This document shows positions 18,027 through 26,298 of a DNA stretch of 64,000 bases, one piece after another; within the stretch, counting starts at the first letter, position 1; each line of letters begins with the position of its first letter. The notes under the pieces are model-generated. The model had not been told where the DNA came from, made no database searches, and saw nothing but the letters and a program-made list of their open reading frames with translations. Source of the stretch: Aidingimonas lacisalsi (GTDB taxonomy: Bacteria > Pseudomonadota > Gammaproteobacteria > Pseudomonadales > Halomonadaceae); the NCBI RefSeq assembly GCF_008079445.1, contig NZ_VRYH01000002.1, positions 310,001 to 374,000 of the forward strand, given 5' to 3'. Made by a program: the position numbers and the translations under genes.

Positions 18027-18815
18027 TTATCCCGGCCAGTACACGATCAGCGCGATCACGGCGAAATGGCCGGGATACCAGGCCAGCCAGAGCCGTCGTG
18101 GCATCCTGAACAGGACCTCGGGCACATGCCTTGCTACGCCGGCAGCCAGTAACAACATGACCAGACAGGTGCCTACCGTAAACGATTTGGCCATGTCAGT
18201 GGTGTTCAACTGACCCGCGACGAGCAGCACCGGCATGGCGGCCAGAGTGGCGATGAATCGCTCCGCCAACGTGTTCCCTGCATCATGCAGCGCATGCATG
18301 GCCAGCATGTAGAGCGGAATCATCAATAATCCATAATGGCCATACTCCACCCAGTCGCCCAGCCAGTACCAGGCGGCAATCGACAGCACGGCCAAAGATA
18401 ACGCCAGTGGTCTGGGGGTGCCGTCGTCCAACTGCCGTATCACATGTGCCCATAACGTTCCCCACGCCAATCCTGCGGCAAGGGTGAAGCAGATATTGAG
18501 GACAAAGACGTCGATTGGTCTCGGCATCAGTGTATAGGGCACCTGAGCAATCAATCCGATGACCAGGATGCGTCGTGCATAGCGCAATGGATTGCGGGTA
18601 TTGAACAGTCCGTGCCAGGCGACCATGGCAGCGAACAACGGCATGGCGATACGACCGAGGGACGACCCCGCCCAGGTGGTATCCCAGCTTGTCGGTAGGA
18701 CATAACGGGTGATGTGATCGGTCGTCATGGTGATCAAGGCCAGCCATTGTCCCCATCCCGTCCAATGTGAGGAGGGACGAATCGCCGGCTCCGTGGCGCG
18801 GGTCCTTGCCTTCAT
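18027..18815 (-). CDS. TraX-like integral membrane protein
   Basis: 262 residues with about seven to eight hydrophobic segments. The N-terminal ALITMTTDHITRYVLP, LGRIAMPLFAAMVAWHG and the C-terminal ARHVPEVLFRMPRRLWLAWYPGHF in pieces match the TraX family, whose plasmid member acetylates F pilin. Chromosomal copies probably acetylate other envelope molecules. ATG 18815 has AGAGGT upstream. A longer open frame to 19115 overlaps the next gene and is not credible. There is no pilus or conjugation gene nearby. Confidence 0.8.
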   Translation of the reverse strand: MKARTRATEPAIRPSSHWTGWGQWLALITMTTDHITRYVLPTSWDTTWAGSSLGRIAMPLFAAMVAWHGLFNTRNPLRYARRILVIGLIAQVPYTLMPRPIDVFVLNICFTLAAGLAWGTLWAHVIRQLDDGTPRPLALSLAVLSIAAWYWLGDWVEYGHYGLLMIPLYMLAMHALHDAGNTLAERFIATLAAMPVLLVAGQLNTTDMAKSFTVGTCLVMLLLAAGVARHVPEVLFRMPRRLWLAWYPGHFAVIALIVYWPG

Positions 18816-18858
18816 CGTTACCTCTCTGTCAGCCCCGTTTCCCTGTGGAATGACCGCG

Positions 18859-19281
18859 TCAGACATTACCGAGACTCGTTGTGCGAGGCCGGTAACGGTC
18901 ATCGTCGTAGATCGACATGGCTCGGCTTCGTACATCAACGACCGATGCTGGTGACTTGAGGTAGCCCCAGACGGAACGAATGTTGCCGCGACTATCCTTG
19001 ACCGCGAGCCGCTGACGCCGATATCCGTCGTGTAGATGGACACCTTCGAATCGGTCGAGTTCACGCAGGGTCGGGGTCTCGACACGGTAGAGTTCTCCCT
19101 GCACCCGGTAACCACGGCCTCGCTTGTCGATCAGTACTGGCGTATAGCGGCGTCCGTGCAGTTTGAGGGGGAAGGTATCGCATGTCTTGGCAGTCCCCAG
19201 GAAAGTAGCCGCTTCCATGAGGGGAGAGTGATTGGGGAAACCGTATTTCAGGGTACCGTAGATGAACATCAAGAACGTCAT
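18859..19281 (-). CDS. Gamma-glutamylcyclotransferase-like protein (YtfP/GGCT fold)
   Basis: 140 residues. It starts FLMFIYGTLKYGFPNH, the conserved YGTL substrate loop of the AIG2/GGCT fold, and contains LRELDRFEGVHLHDGYRR with the conserved acidic residue used in catalysis. Family enzymes release 5-oxoproline from gamma-glutamyl compounds, though many bacterial YtfP-type members have no assigned substrate. The start at 19281 follows GGAGG. It is 112 bp from the divergent LysR that opens the TRAP/gamma-glutamylation region, an intriguing but unproven link to gamma-glutamyl chemistry. Confidence 0.8.
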   Translation of the reverse strand: MTFLMFIYGTLKYGFPNHSPLMEAATFLGTAKTCDTFPLKLHGRRYTPVLIDKRGRGYRVQGELYRVETPTLRELDRFEGVHLHDGYRRQRLAVKDSRGNIRSVWGYLKSPASVVDVRSRAMSIYDDDRYRPRTTSLGNV

Positions 19282-19392
19282 GATGAGTGAGCCTCCTTGG
19301 TCGGTTATCGAGTATGATGCGATTGTTGCCTTGCCTGAGCAGTACACGCCGTCTGTCCAGACAAGTGTTGGGTCGTTGATAGGGAGACGAGC

Positions 19393-20355
19393 ATGATGCG
19401 CGGCGCGTTCGGTTTCGATCTGCGGAGTATGGAAATCTTCGTCGAAACCCTGGATCGGGGCAGTCAGACAGCCGCCGCCGATGCCTTGGGGCTGAAGCAA
19501 TCGACCGTATCGCAAAGCCTATCCAATCTCGAGGCGGCACTCGGCGTTGCATTGCTCAAACGCCATTCCCGGCCGCTGGAGCCGACGAGTGCGGGCCGTT
19601 TCTTCTACGATCGAGCCAAGCGGTTGCTCAGTGAAGCGCGAGCCACACGCCGCGAACTGGTATCGCAGACATTCGGCCAACTTCACCAGGTGCGCATGGC
19701 GATGGTCGACTCTCTGGCAACGGCGGTCGGAAAACCGTTGATCGAGGCAATCCAGCGCCATACGGGAGATTACACTCTGACTACGGGGTTGTCGCACATG
19801 CATGGTCATTCGCTGTTGACGCGTCATGTCGACATCATTATCTCCGATGATCGCCTGGAAAATTATGACGGCCTGGAACGTCATCCCGTACTGAATGAGC
19901 CGTTCGTTCTCGTGCTTCCCCATGCATGGACCGGGCCGACCGACAATCTGCGCTGGTTGGCGCGACACCTGGATTTCGTTCGCTACACACCGCAGTCGCT
20001 GATTGGCCAGAGCATCGAACGGCATTTGCGCTTGCATCAGCTCGAACTCCCGGTTCGTCTGCATCTCGATAATACCTTCGCGGTATTGAGTCTGGTCAAT
20101 GCCGGTGCCGGTTGGACGATCACCACGCCCTTGTGCCTGTATCAGGCAGGGCTCGAGCATCTCGATGTCCAGGTGGTCGAGTTGCCGACGGCGTCCTTGC
20201 GACGTGAATTGACGCTAGTGGCGCGTCGCGATGAACTGGGTGGCCTACCGAGCCAGTTAGCGTTGGATAGTCGCCACCTACTGGAACGTCACTTTCGCCG
20301 CTCACTGGCCGATAAGGCGCCCTGGTTGGCAGAGCGTATCGATCTTGCGCTCTGA
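19393..20355 (+). CDS. LysR-family regulator, first of a twin pair
   Basis: 320 residues. Winged helix: MEIFVETLDRGSQTAAADAL in pieces, then KQSTVSQSLSNLEAALGVALL. The effector domain holds LSHMHGHSLLTRHVDIIISDDRLENYDGLE in pieces. It is very similar along its whole length to the LysR at 23682-24641, including the stretches VDSLATAVGKPLI, RYTPQSLIGQSIERHLR and AGAGWTITTPLCLYQAG. The two genes bracket dctQ-dctM-dctP, so both probably sense the same or related substrates. Start 19393 follows GGGAG. Confidence 0.9.
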   Translation: MMRGAFGFDLRSMEIFVETLDRGSQTAAADALGLKQSTVSQSLSNLEAALGVALLKRHSRPLEPTSAGRFFYDRAKRLLSEARATRRELVSQTFGQLHQVRMAMVDSLATAVGKPLIEAIQRHTGDYTLTTGLSHMHGHSLLTRHVDIIISDDRLENYDGLERHPVLNEPFVLVLPHAWTGPTDNLRWLARHLDFVRYTPQSLIGQSIERHLRLHQLELPVRLHLDNTFAVLSLVNAGAGWTITTPLCLYQAGLEHLDVQVVELPTASLRRELTLVARRDELGGLPSQLALDSRHLLERHFRRSLADKAPWLAERIDLAL

Positions 20356-20538
20356 ATGCTGACCGGGCGGGCCCTCCTCTGGTGAATCCTGTACTGCTTC
20401 GCACCTTGGCGGTGCGCTATCGATAAAATCGATACTCTCCCTGTCGTTGATAACGATGATTTTTGCACTTCTCGTGAGTCGCTGCTCAAACTTGGCCAAG
20501 TGATTGGCAAGTTCACCGACAAGGGACAACAAGAAACG

Positions 20539-21051
20539 ATGCCAAGACTGATCCAATGCTACGTACGCTACGTAGACGCGTTCAACCGACGTGTCGGCCG
20601 AGTCATCATGTACCTGATCTTCGTGATGATCGGCGTTCTGCTCTTTTCCTCGATCGCTCGCACCGTATTCAACAGCCCATTGCACTGGGTCGTGGAAAGT
20701 TCCCAGTTCATGATGGTGGCCTACTTTCTGCTCGGTGGCGCCTACTCCATGCAGATGGATTCCCATGTACGCATGGACCTGCTTTATGGGTGTCTGAGTC
20801 CCCGGCGACAAGCCGCACTGGACGTCGTGACCATGCTGTTCCTGCTGGTCTTTCTGGTCGCCTTGTTAATGGGGGGAATCTCCAGCACGCAGTATGCGCT
20901 GGAGTACGGTGAGCGCAGTTACTCTGCCTGGGCGCCTCCCCTGGCGCCGATCAAGATCATCATGACGTTCGGCATCCTGCTGATGCTGTTGCAGTCGATT
21001 TCGACCTTGTTCAAGGACGTGGCCAAGGCGTGCGGGAAGGAGATGACATGA
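20539..21051 (+). CDS. dctQ: TRAP transporter small permease (DctQ)
   Basis: 170 residues with four membrane segments (IMYLIFVMIGVLLF, FMMVAYFLLGGAYSM, VVTMLFLLVFLVALL, IIMTFGILLMLLQ). WVVESSQFMM and the DSHVRMDLLY loop are typical of DctQ. The ATG at 20539 is preferred; an upstream GTG at 20500 gives an N-terminus not usual for the family. The stop overlaps the dctM start (ATGA), so the two are coupled. Confidence 0.9.
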   Translation: MPRLIQCYVRYVDAFNRRVGRVIMYLIFVMIGVLLFSSIARTVFNSPLHWVVESSQFMMVAYFLLGGAYSMQMDSHVRMDLLYGCLSPRRQAALDVVTMLFLLVFLVALLMGGISSTQYALEYGERSYSAWAPPLAPIKIIMTFGILLMLLQSISTLFKDVAKACGKEMT

Positions 21052-22373
21052 GTTATCAGATGATTGCGCTAACCATGTTCTCTTCCATGATGGTCTTGTT
21101 GCTGACCGGGCAGCGAGTATTCGGCGTCATTGGTTTCGTCGGTGCGGCGGCGGCCCTCCTCCTGTGGGGGGATGGTGGGGTGGACATGCCGTTCAACGCG
21201 AGTTTTCAGTTGATGAACTGGTACCCGCTATTGACCTTGCCGCTTTTCATCTTCATGGGGTACATGCTTTCCGAGTCGGGGATCGCGTCCGACCTTTATG
21301 ACATGTTTCATGTCTGGATGGGGTCGCTGAGAGGCGGGCTGGCGGTAGGCACGATTGGCTTGATGGTCGTGGTGTCGGCCATGAACGGTCTAAGCGTTGC
21401 CGGCATGGCCATCGGTGCGAGCATTGCTCTGCCGGAGTTGCTGCGCCGCGGCTATGACAAGATCATGGTAACCGGGGTGGTGCAGGCGGGCAGTTCTCTG
21501 GGCATTCTGGTACCGCCGAGTGTCGTGCTGGTTCTCTATGGCATGATTGCTCGTCAGCCGGTCAGCCAACTGTGGCTGGCGGGGGCCGTGCCCGGTCTGC
21601 TCCTGGCGTCGCTTTTCATCCTGTATATCGTGGTGCGTTGTCGGCTCCAGCCTCATCTGGCCCCCACCTTGCCCGAAGAGGAACGACAGCACACGACCCG
21701 TGAAAAGCTGTCGTTGCTGCGTGCCGGTATCTTGCCCCTATTGATCTTCTTTGCCATGACCGGGTTGTTCATCTTGGGGGTGACCAGTCTGGTGGAGAGT
21801 GCTGCGGTTGGCGCGACATCGGCGATCGTGGCGGCCTGGTTCAAGCAACGCCTGACGCGTGAGGTCCTTCAGACGACCGTTCACAAGACGCTCGGCATTA
21901 CCTGCATGTTCATGTGGATCATTCTCGCGGCACTCTGCTTTGGTGCTGTGTTCGATGGCCTTGGCGCGGTGCGGGCGATCGAGTCGCTGTTTCTCGATGA
22001 AATCGGCATGGGGCCGTGGGAGATCCTGTTGATGATGCAGCTCTCCTACATCCTGATGGGCATGTTCCTCGACGATACGGCGATGCTGGTCATTGTCGCT
22101 CCGCTATACGTTCCCCTAGTGATCAGCCTGGGATTCGACCCCGTCTGGTATGGCGTGCTCTACACCATCACGGTCCAGATTGCCTACATGACGCCACCGT
22201 TTGGCTACAACCTCTTCCTGATGCGAGCGATGGCTCCACCCGAGATCTCTCTGGGCGACATCTATCGGAGCGTATGGCCGTTCGTGACCATCATGCTGAT
22301 CGGCCTGGCGCTGGTCATGGTATTTCCGCAGATCGCCATGTGGCTGCCGGACACCTTCTACGGCTCGCGATAG
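21048..22373 (+). CDS. dctM: TRAP transporter large permease (DctM)
   Basis: 441 residues with about 12 membrane segments. Typical DctM blocks are PLLTLPLFIFMGYML, the region around VVVSAMNGLSVAGMAIGASIAL (in pieces), QAGSSLGILVPPSVVLVLYG and MGMFLDDTAMLVIVAPL. It forms the transport channel with DctQ and takes solute from DctP. It overlaps dctQ by 4 bases and has AAGGAGATG as ribosome site. Confidence 0.94.
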   Translation: MSYQMIALTMFSSMMVLLLTGQRVFGVIGFVGAAAALLLWGDGGVDMPFNASFQLMNWYPLLTLPLFIFMGYMLSESGIASDLYDMFHVWMGSLRGGLAVGTIGLMVVVSAMNGLSVAGMAIGASIALPELLRRGYDKIMVTGVVQAGSSLGILVPPSVVLVLYGMIARQPVSQLWLAGAVPGLLLASLFILYIVVRCRLQPHLAPTLPEEERQHTTREKLSLLRAGILPLLIFFAMTGLFILGVTSLVESAAVGATSAIVAAWFKQRLTREVLQTTVHKTLGITCMFMWIILAALCFGAVFDGLGAVRAIESLFLDEIGMGPWEILLMMQLSYILMGMFLDDTAMLVIVAPLYVPLVISLGFDPVWYGVLYTITVQIAYMTPPFGYNLFLMRAMAPPEISLGDIYRSVWPFVTIMLIGLALVMVFPQIAMWLPDTFYGSR

Positions 22374-22494
22374 CGGCCAATGTCTCGACATGCTCATACC
22401 CACCAGAAGGAGATGCCACTGACCCACGAAATCCTGGCGTAACCGCAATGACCATCAGGCGAACAACCAATACGGATACAAGCGGGAGAACATC

Positions 22495-23595
22495 ATGACT
22501 GACAACAACAAACGTCCGACCAAGCAGCGACCGACCGATAACGATCGTCGCGATTTCCTCAAGAAAGCCGGTTTCGCAACGGCGGCAGGTGTCGGTGCCG
22601 CTACCTTTCCGGCGCCCTATGTCCATGCGCAATCCAACGGCACGATTCGCTGGCGTCTGCAGACCTATGCCGGCCCGTCTCTGGCCGAACATGTCATCAA
22701 GCCGTCGATCGATGCCTTCAACCGGGCGGCCAATGGCGAAATGGAGATCGAGCTGTACTACTCGGATCAACTGGTACCGACCAGTGAGCTGTTTCGAGCC
22801 ATGCAGCGCGGTACCATCGATGCCGTGCAAAGTGATGATGACTCCATCAATGCACCGGTGGATGTTTCGGTGTTCGGGGGCTACTTCCCGTTCGCGTCGC
22901 GCTACAGCCTGGACGTACCGACTCTCTTCCACCACTACGGTCTCAAGGAGATCTGGGAAGAAGCCTATGGCGAGGTCGACAATGTGACCTGGCTGGGTTC
23001 GGGCTCCTGGGATCCTTGTAACTTCGTGACGAGAGACCCGATTCGAAGCATTGCGGATCTCGATGGCAAGCGCGTATTCACCTTCCCGACGGCAGGACGT
23101 TTCCTCGAACGGTTTGGCGTCGTCCCGGTGACATTGCCCTGGGAGGATATCGAGGTCGCCATGCAGACCGGTGAACTCGACGGGATCGCCTGGGCCGGCA
23201 TCACCGAGGCCTATACCGTGGGGTGGGCCGATGTCAGCAATTATTATCTGACCAACAATATTTCCGGTGCCTGGTCAGGCTCCTATTTCGCCAATACCGA
23301 GCGCTGGGAATCGTTGCCCGAGCACCTGAAGACGCTGTTCCGACTGTGCATGGATAGCTCCCATTACTATCGACAGCACTGGTACTGGTGGGGCGAGGCC
23401 CATTACCGGACCACTGGCGGCAAGCTGGAATTGACCTCGATTCCCGAGGAAGAGTGGCAGACGATAGAAAACGAGGCACTCTCCTTCTGGGACGAGATAG
23501 CTCAGGAAAGCGACCGCAGTGCCAGGCTGGTACAGATTCTCAAGGATTACCGTCAAACCATGCAGGATGCCGGACCTCCGTATCGCTATAGCTGA
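22495..23595 (+). CDS. dctP: TRAP transporter solute-binding protein, Tat-exported (DctP)
   Basis: 366 residues. The N-terminus carries a twin-arginine signal, DRRDFLKKAGFATAAG, followed by a cleavage-like PYVHAQ. The mature part fits the subgroup of TRAP binding proteins related to TakP: WRLQTYAGPSLAEH, QRGTIDAVQSDDDSI, LGSGSWDPCNFVTRDPI in pieces, and ELDGIAWAGITEAYTVGWADV in pieces. Members usually bind carboxylates or sulfonates, often as dimers. It lies 121 bp behind dctM and 86 bp before the second LysR. The substrate cannot be read from sequence. Confidence 0.92.
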   Translation: MTDNNKRPTKQRPTDNDRRDFLKKAGFATAAGVGAATFPAPYVHAQSNGTIRWRLQTYAGPSLAEHVIKPSIDAFNRAANGEMEIELYYSDQLVPTSELFRAMQRGTIDAVQSDDDSINAPVDVSVFGGYFPFASRYSLDVPTLFHHYGLKEIWEEAYGEVDNVTWLGSGSWDPCNFVTRDPIRSIADLDGKRVFTFPTAGRFLERFGVVPVTLPWEDIEVAMQTGELDGIAWAGITEAYTVGWADVSNYYLTNNISGAWSGSYFANTERWESLPEHLKTLFRLCMDSSHYYRQHWYWWGEAHYRTTGGKLELTSIPEEEWQTIENEALSFWDEIAQESDRSARLVQILKDYRQTMQDAGPPYRYS

Positions 23596-23613
23596 TCGAT
23601 CTCCGGTCCGCCG

Positions 23614-23634
23614 ACCGGGGAAGCTCTCCCCGGT
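23614..23634 (+). terminator. Weak hairpin between dctP and second LysR
   Basis: A 7-bp stem, ACCGGGG (23614-23620) with CCCCGGT (23628-23634), has a 7-base loop and begins 18 bases after the dctP stop. No T run follows. It may stabilise the transporter mRNA end or act as a weak terminator. Confidence 0.35.
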
Positions 23635-23681
23635 ACCGGCGGGCTCCGGAACCGATTCCAATCCGAGCCAGGGAGCATGAG

Positions 23682-24641
23682 ATGCGCAGCGGTTTCGGTT
23701 TCGACCTGCGAAGTATGGAAATTTTCGTCGAAACGCTGGAACGGGGCAGTCAAACGGCAGCAGCCGAGAGTCTGGGGTTGAAACAGTCCTCGGTGTCGCA
23801 GAGTCTGGCCAACCTCGAGGAAGCACTGGGAGTCTGCCTGTTCGATCGGCATGCCCGCCCAATGAAAGCCACCAGTGCCGGACGTTTTTTCTATGATCGT
23901 GCCAAGCACCTGCTGAAAGAGGCCCGCTCCACACGTCGGGAGGTGGTGTCAGGTCGTTTCGGGCAGCTGCATCAGGTACGCATGGCGCTGGTCGATTCGT
24001 TGGCCACCGCCGTCGGCAAACCCTTGATCGACGTCATCAAGCGCCATACCCATGATTACACCGTAACGACGGGGCTGTCCCATATGCATGGGCATGCGCT
24101 GCTGACTCGCCACGTCGACATCATCATCTCGGATGATCGGCTGGAAAACTACGATGGTCTGGAGCGCCATGCCGTCCTGGGTGAGCCTTTCGTGCTAGTG
24201 CTTCCCGCCGACTGGAAGGGACCGGTGGATAATTTGCGCTGGCTGTCACGGCAACTGGATTTCGTGCGGTATACCCCGCAGTCGCTGATTGGCCAGAGCA
24301 TAGAGCGTCATTTGCGAGTGAATCAGCTGGAGTTACCGGCGCGGTTGCATCTGGACAATACTTTCGCGGTCCTGGGCAGCGTGAGTGCCGGTGCAGGTTG
24401 GACGATCACCACGCCATTGTGTCTGTATCAGGCGGGCCTGTCGCGACTCAATGTGCAGATTGCCCCGCTACCGATTCAACCGTTGCGTCGTGAACTGACG
24501 CTGGTGACACGGCGAGATGAATTGGGCGGGTTGCCTGCGCAGTTGGCACGCGATAGCCGTCGTCTCCTGGATCATCACTACCGTAGTGAATTGACACGCC
24601 ACCTTCCTTGGGTTCAGGAGGATGTCGTTACATCACCGTGA
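23682..24641 (+). CDS. LysR-family regulator, second of a twin pair
   Basis: 319 residues, a near-copy of the LysR at 19393-20355. It shares the helix-turn-helix (ERGSQTAAAESLGLKQSSVS) and the motif ISDDRLENYDGLERHAV. The pair differs most in the wing (CLFDRHARPMKATS against ALLKRHSRPLEPTS) and at the C-terminus. It sits immediately before the glutamine-synthetase-like gene, whereas its twin precedes the TRAP genes, so each may have taken over one half of the cluster. GGGAGC precedes the ATG. Confidence 0.9.
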   Translation: MRSGFGFDLRSMEIFVETLERGSQTAAAESLGLKQSSVSQSLANLEEALGVCLFDRHARPMKATSAGRFFYDRAKHLLKEARSTRREVVSGRFGQLHQVRMALVDSLATAVGKPLIDVIKRHTHDYTVTTGLSHMHGHALLTRHVDIIISDDRLENYDGLERHAVLGEPFVLVLPADWKGPVDNLRWLSRQLDFVRYTPQSLIGQSIERHLRVNQLELPARLHLDNTFAVLGSVSAGAGWTITTPLCLYQAGLSRLNVQIAPLPIQPLRRELTLVTRRDELGGLPAQLARDSRRLLDHHYRSELTRHLPWVQEDVVTSP

Positions 24642-24827
24642 AGGGGTGATCCGTTATGCGAGAGTATCGGCCTTTCCGATAGCGATGCTGTCAACCGATA
24701 CGATGCTGTTTGCGCCTGATGAAAAAACGGACACACACTGCAATGAGCGCGCTGGCCGCGCGATTGATGAGAGCCACCGGCACAATGACAACATCCAATG
24801 ACAAGAGCCATGAACGAGGGTAGCTCA

Positions 24828-26210
24828 ATGAGCCGAATGCAAGCACGAGACATCAAGACGGCAGAGGATGCTCGCCAGATCGTCGAGGAGCGGGGGCTGA
24901 GTCACGTCAAGGTCGGCATGTTCGATATCGATGGCGTGATGCGGGGGAAGTACATGCGGCGTGACAAGTTCCTGGCGGCTCTGGAGGGTGGCTTCTCCTT
25001 CTGCGATGTCGTGCTGGGCTGGGATAGCAAGGATGAACTCTACGACAATGTCTCGTTCACGGGATGGCACACCGGTTATCCCGATGCGCCCTTGACCATA
25101 GTGCCTGATAGCTGTCGCGAGCTGCCCAGTGAAGGCGACGACATGCTGTTATTCCTGGCGGAATTCTCGGGACCGGCCAGCGAGATCTGTCCACGCGGCC
25201 TGTTGAAGCGCGTTCTGGCCAAAGGTCGCGAGATGGGCTTCGACGTTCACGGCTCCCTCGAGTACGAATTCTTCATGTTTCAGGAAACGCCGGAATCCGT
25301 ACGTGAGAAGGGGTTTCGCGACCTGAAGCCATTGACGCCCGACATGATGGGTTATTCGATGCTGCGGAGCTCGGTGCACAGTGAGATTTATCATGAATTG
25401 CTCGCGTTATCCGAGTCCATGGACTTTCCCATCGAAGGCCTGCATACCGAGACGGGCCCGGGAGTGCTGGAAGCGGCGATTGCCGTGGATGAGGCGCTGG
25501 CGGCCGGCGACAAGGGGGCCTTGTTCAAGACGTTTACCAAAGTATGGGCACAACGACGTGGCCTGATGGCAACGTTCATGGCCAAGTGGTCACCGGATTA
25601 CCCGGGGCAGAGTGGTCATATTCACTTGTCGCTGCGCGATATTGCCTCTGGCAAGTCGGCATTCTTCGATGCCGCGAAACCGCACCGGATGAGTGAGGTA
25701 CAACGCCACTTCGTCGCTGGACAGCAGCAACTGATGCCGGAATGGCTTGCCATGTTTGCTCCTACCATCAACAGCTATACGCGACTGATTCCTGGCTTTT
25801 GGGCGCCTACCGATGCGACTTGGGGAGTCGAGAATCGCACCGCTGCATTACGGGTCATCCCCGGCAGCGATAAATCCCAGCGTGTCGAGTATCGCCTGGG
25901 CAGTGCCGACGCCAATCCCTATCTGGCATTGGCAGCCGCGATCGCTGCGGGTCTTTGTGGCATCGAGCAACGGCTGGAACCCGATGAGCAGGTCGAAGGC
26001 AATGCCTATGAACTCGACCATCCAGAACATCAGGCATTACCGCGGACGTTATGGGACGCCGCTCAGCGTTTGCAAACGTCTGTCGATGCCCGTCAATGGT
26101 TCGGAGATGCGTTTGTCGAGCATTTCGCTGCCACGCGTGAGTGGGAAGAGCGGCAGTTCCGCCGGGCTATCACGGATTGGGAACTGGATCGGTATTTCGA
26201 AATTATTTGA
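24828..26210 (+). CDS. Glutamine-synthetase-like gamma-glutamyl ligase (PuuA/GlnA4-type)
   Basis: 460 residues of the GS fold. The N-terminal beta-grasp (VKVGMFDIDGVMRGKYM) is the form seen in PuuA-like ligases, not housekeeping GlnA. The catalytic part has EYEFFMF, ETGPGVLEAA, SGHIHLSL with the substrate/ATP His, and NRTAALRVIPG. There is no C-terminal adenylylation Tyr motif. Known relatives attach glutamate to putrescine (PuuA), ethanolamine (GlnA4) or isopropylamine/alaninol (IpuC). The genes downstream (aldehyde dehydrogenase, Fe alcohol dehydrogenase, amidotransferase) make an amine or amino-alcohol acceptor likely. ATG 24828 with GAGGG upstream is preferred over ATGs at 24798 and 24810. 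Confidence 0.88.
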   Translation: MSRMQARDIKTAEDARQIVEERGLSHVKVGMFDIDGVMRGKYMRRDKFLAALEGGFSFCDVVLGWDSKDELYDNVSFTGWHTGYPDAPLTIVPDSCRELPSEGDDMLLFLAEFSGPASEICPRGLLKRVLAKGREMGFDVHGSLEYEFFMFQETPESVREKGFRDLKPLTPDMMGYSMLRSSVHSEIYHELLALSESMDFPIEGLHTETGPGVLEAAIAVDEALAAGDKGALFKTFTKVWAQRRGLMATFMAKWSPDYPGQSGHIHLSLRDIASGKSAFFDAAKPHRMSEVQRHFVAGQQQLMPEWLAMFAPTINSYTRLIPGFWAPTDATWGVENRTAALRVIPGSDKSQRVEYRLGSADANPYLALAAAIAAGLCGIEQRLEPDEQVEGNAYELDHPEHQALPRTLWDAAQRLQTSVDARQWFGDAFVEHFAATREWEERQFRRAITDWELDRYFEII

Positions 26211-26213
26211 TGA

Positions 26214-26267
26214 CAAGCTACAAGCTACAAGCTACGAGCTACGAGCTACGAGCTACGAGCTACGAGC
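26214..26267 (+). repeat. 7-bp tandem repeat, 7.7 copies
   Basis: Starting 4 bases after the ligase stop codon are three copies of CAAGCTA (26214-26234), then four of CGAGCTA (26235-26262) and a partial CGAGC (26263-26267), with no other variation. Each unit holds the palindrome AGCT. The array ends 31 bases before the aldehyde dehydrogenase ATG and lies fully between genes. Because the unit is 7 bp, copy-number change would shift phase and the distance between the two genes. Confidence 0.95.
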
Positions 26268-26298
26268 GTCGGGCCAGGCGATGAAGAGAGGTGCGGTC

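Noticed and set aside
18816-19115. Long N-terminal extension of the TraX-like protein
   Set aside because: Overlaps the gamma-glutamylcyclotransferase gene and lacks family likeness; ATG 18815 has a ribosome site.
26214-26267. Heptamer array as a CRISPR or IS end
   Set aside because: Units are 7 bp with no spacers and no transposase or terminal repeat nearby.
25813-26298. Extended frame before the aldehyde dehydrogenase
   Set aside because: It runs over the ligase gene in another frame and through the heptamer repeat; no homology expected.
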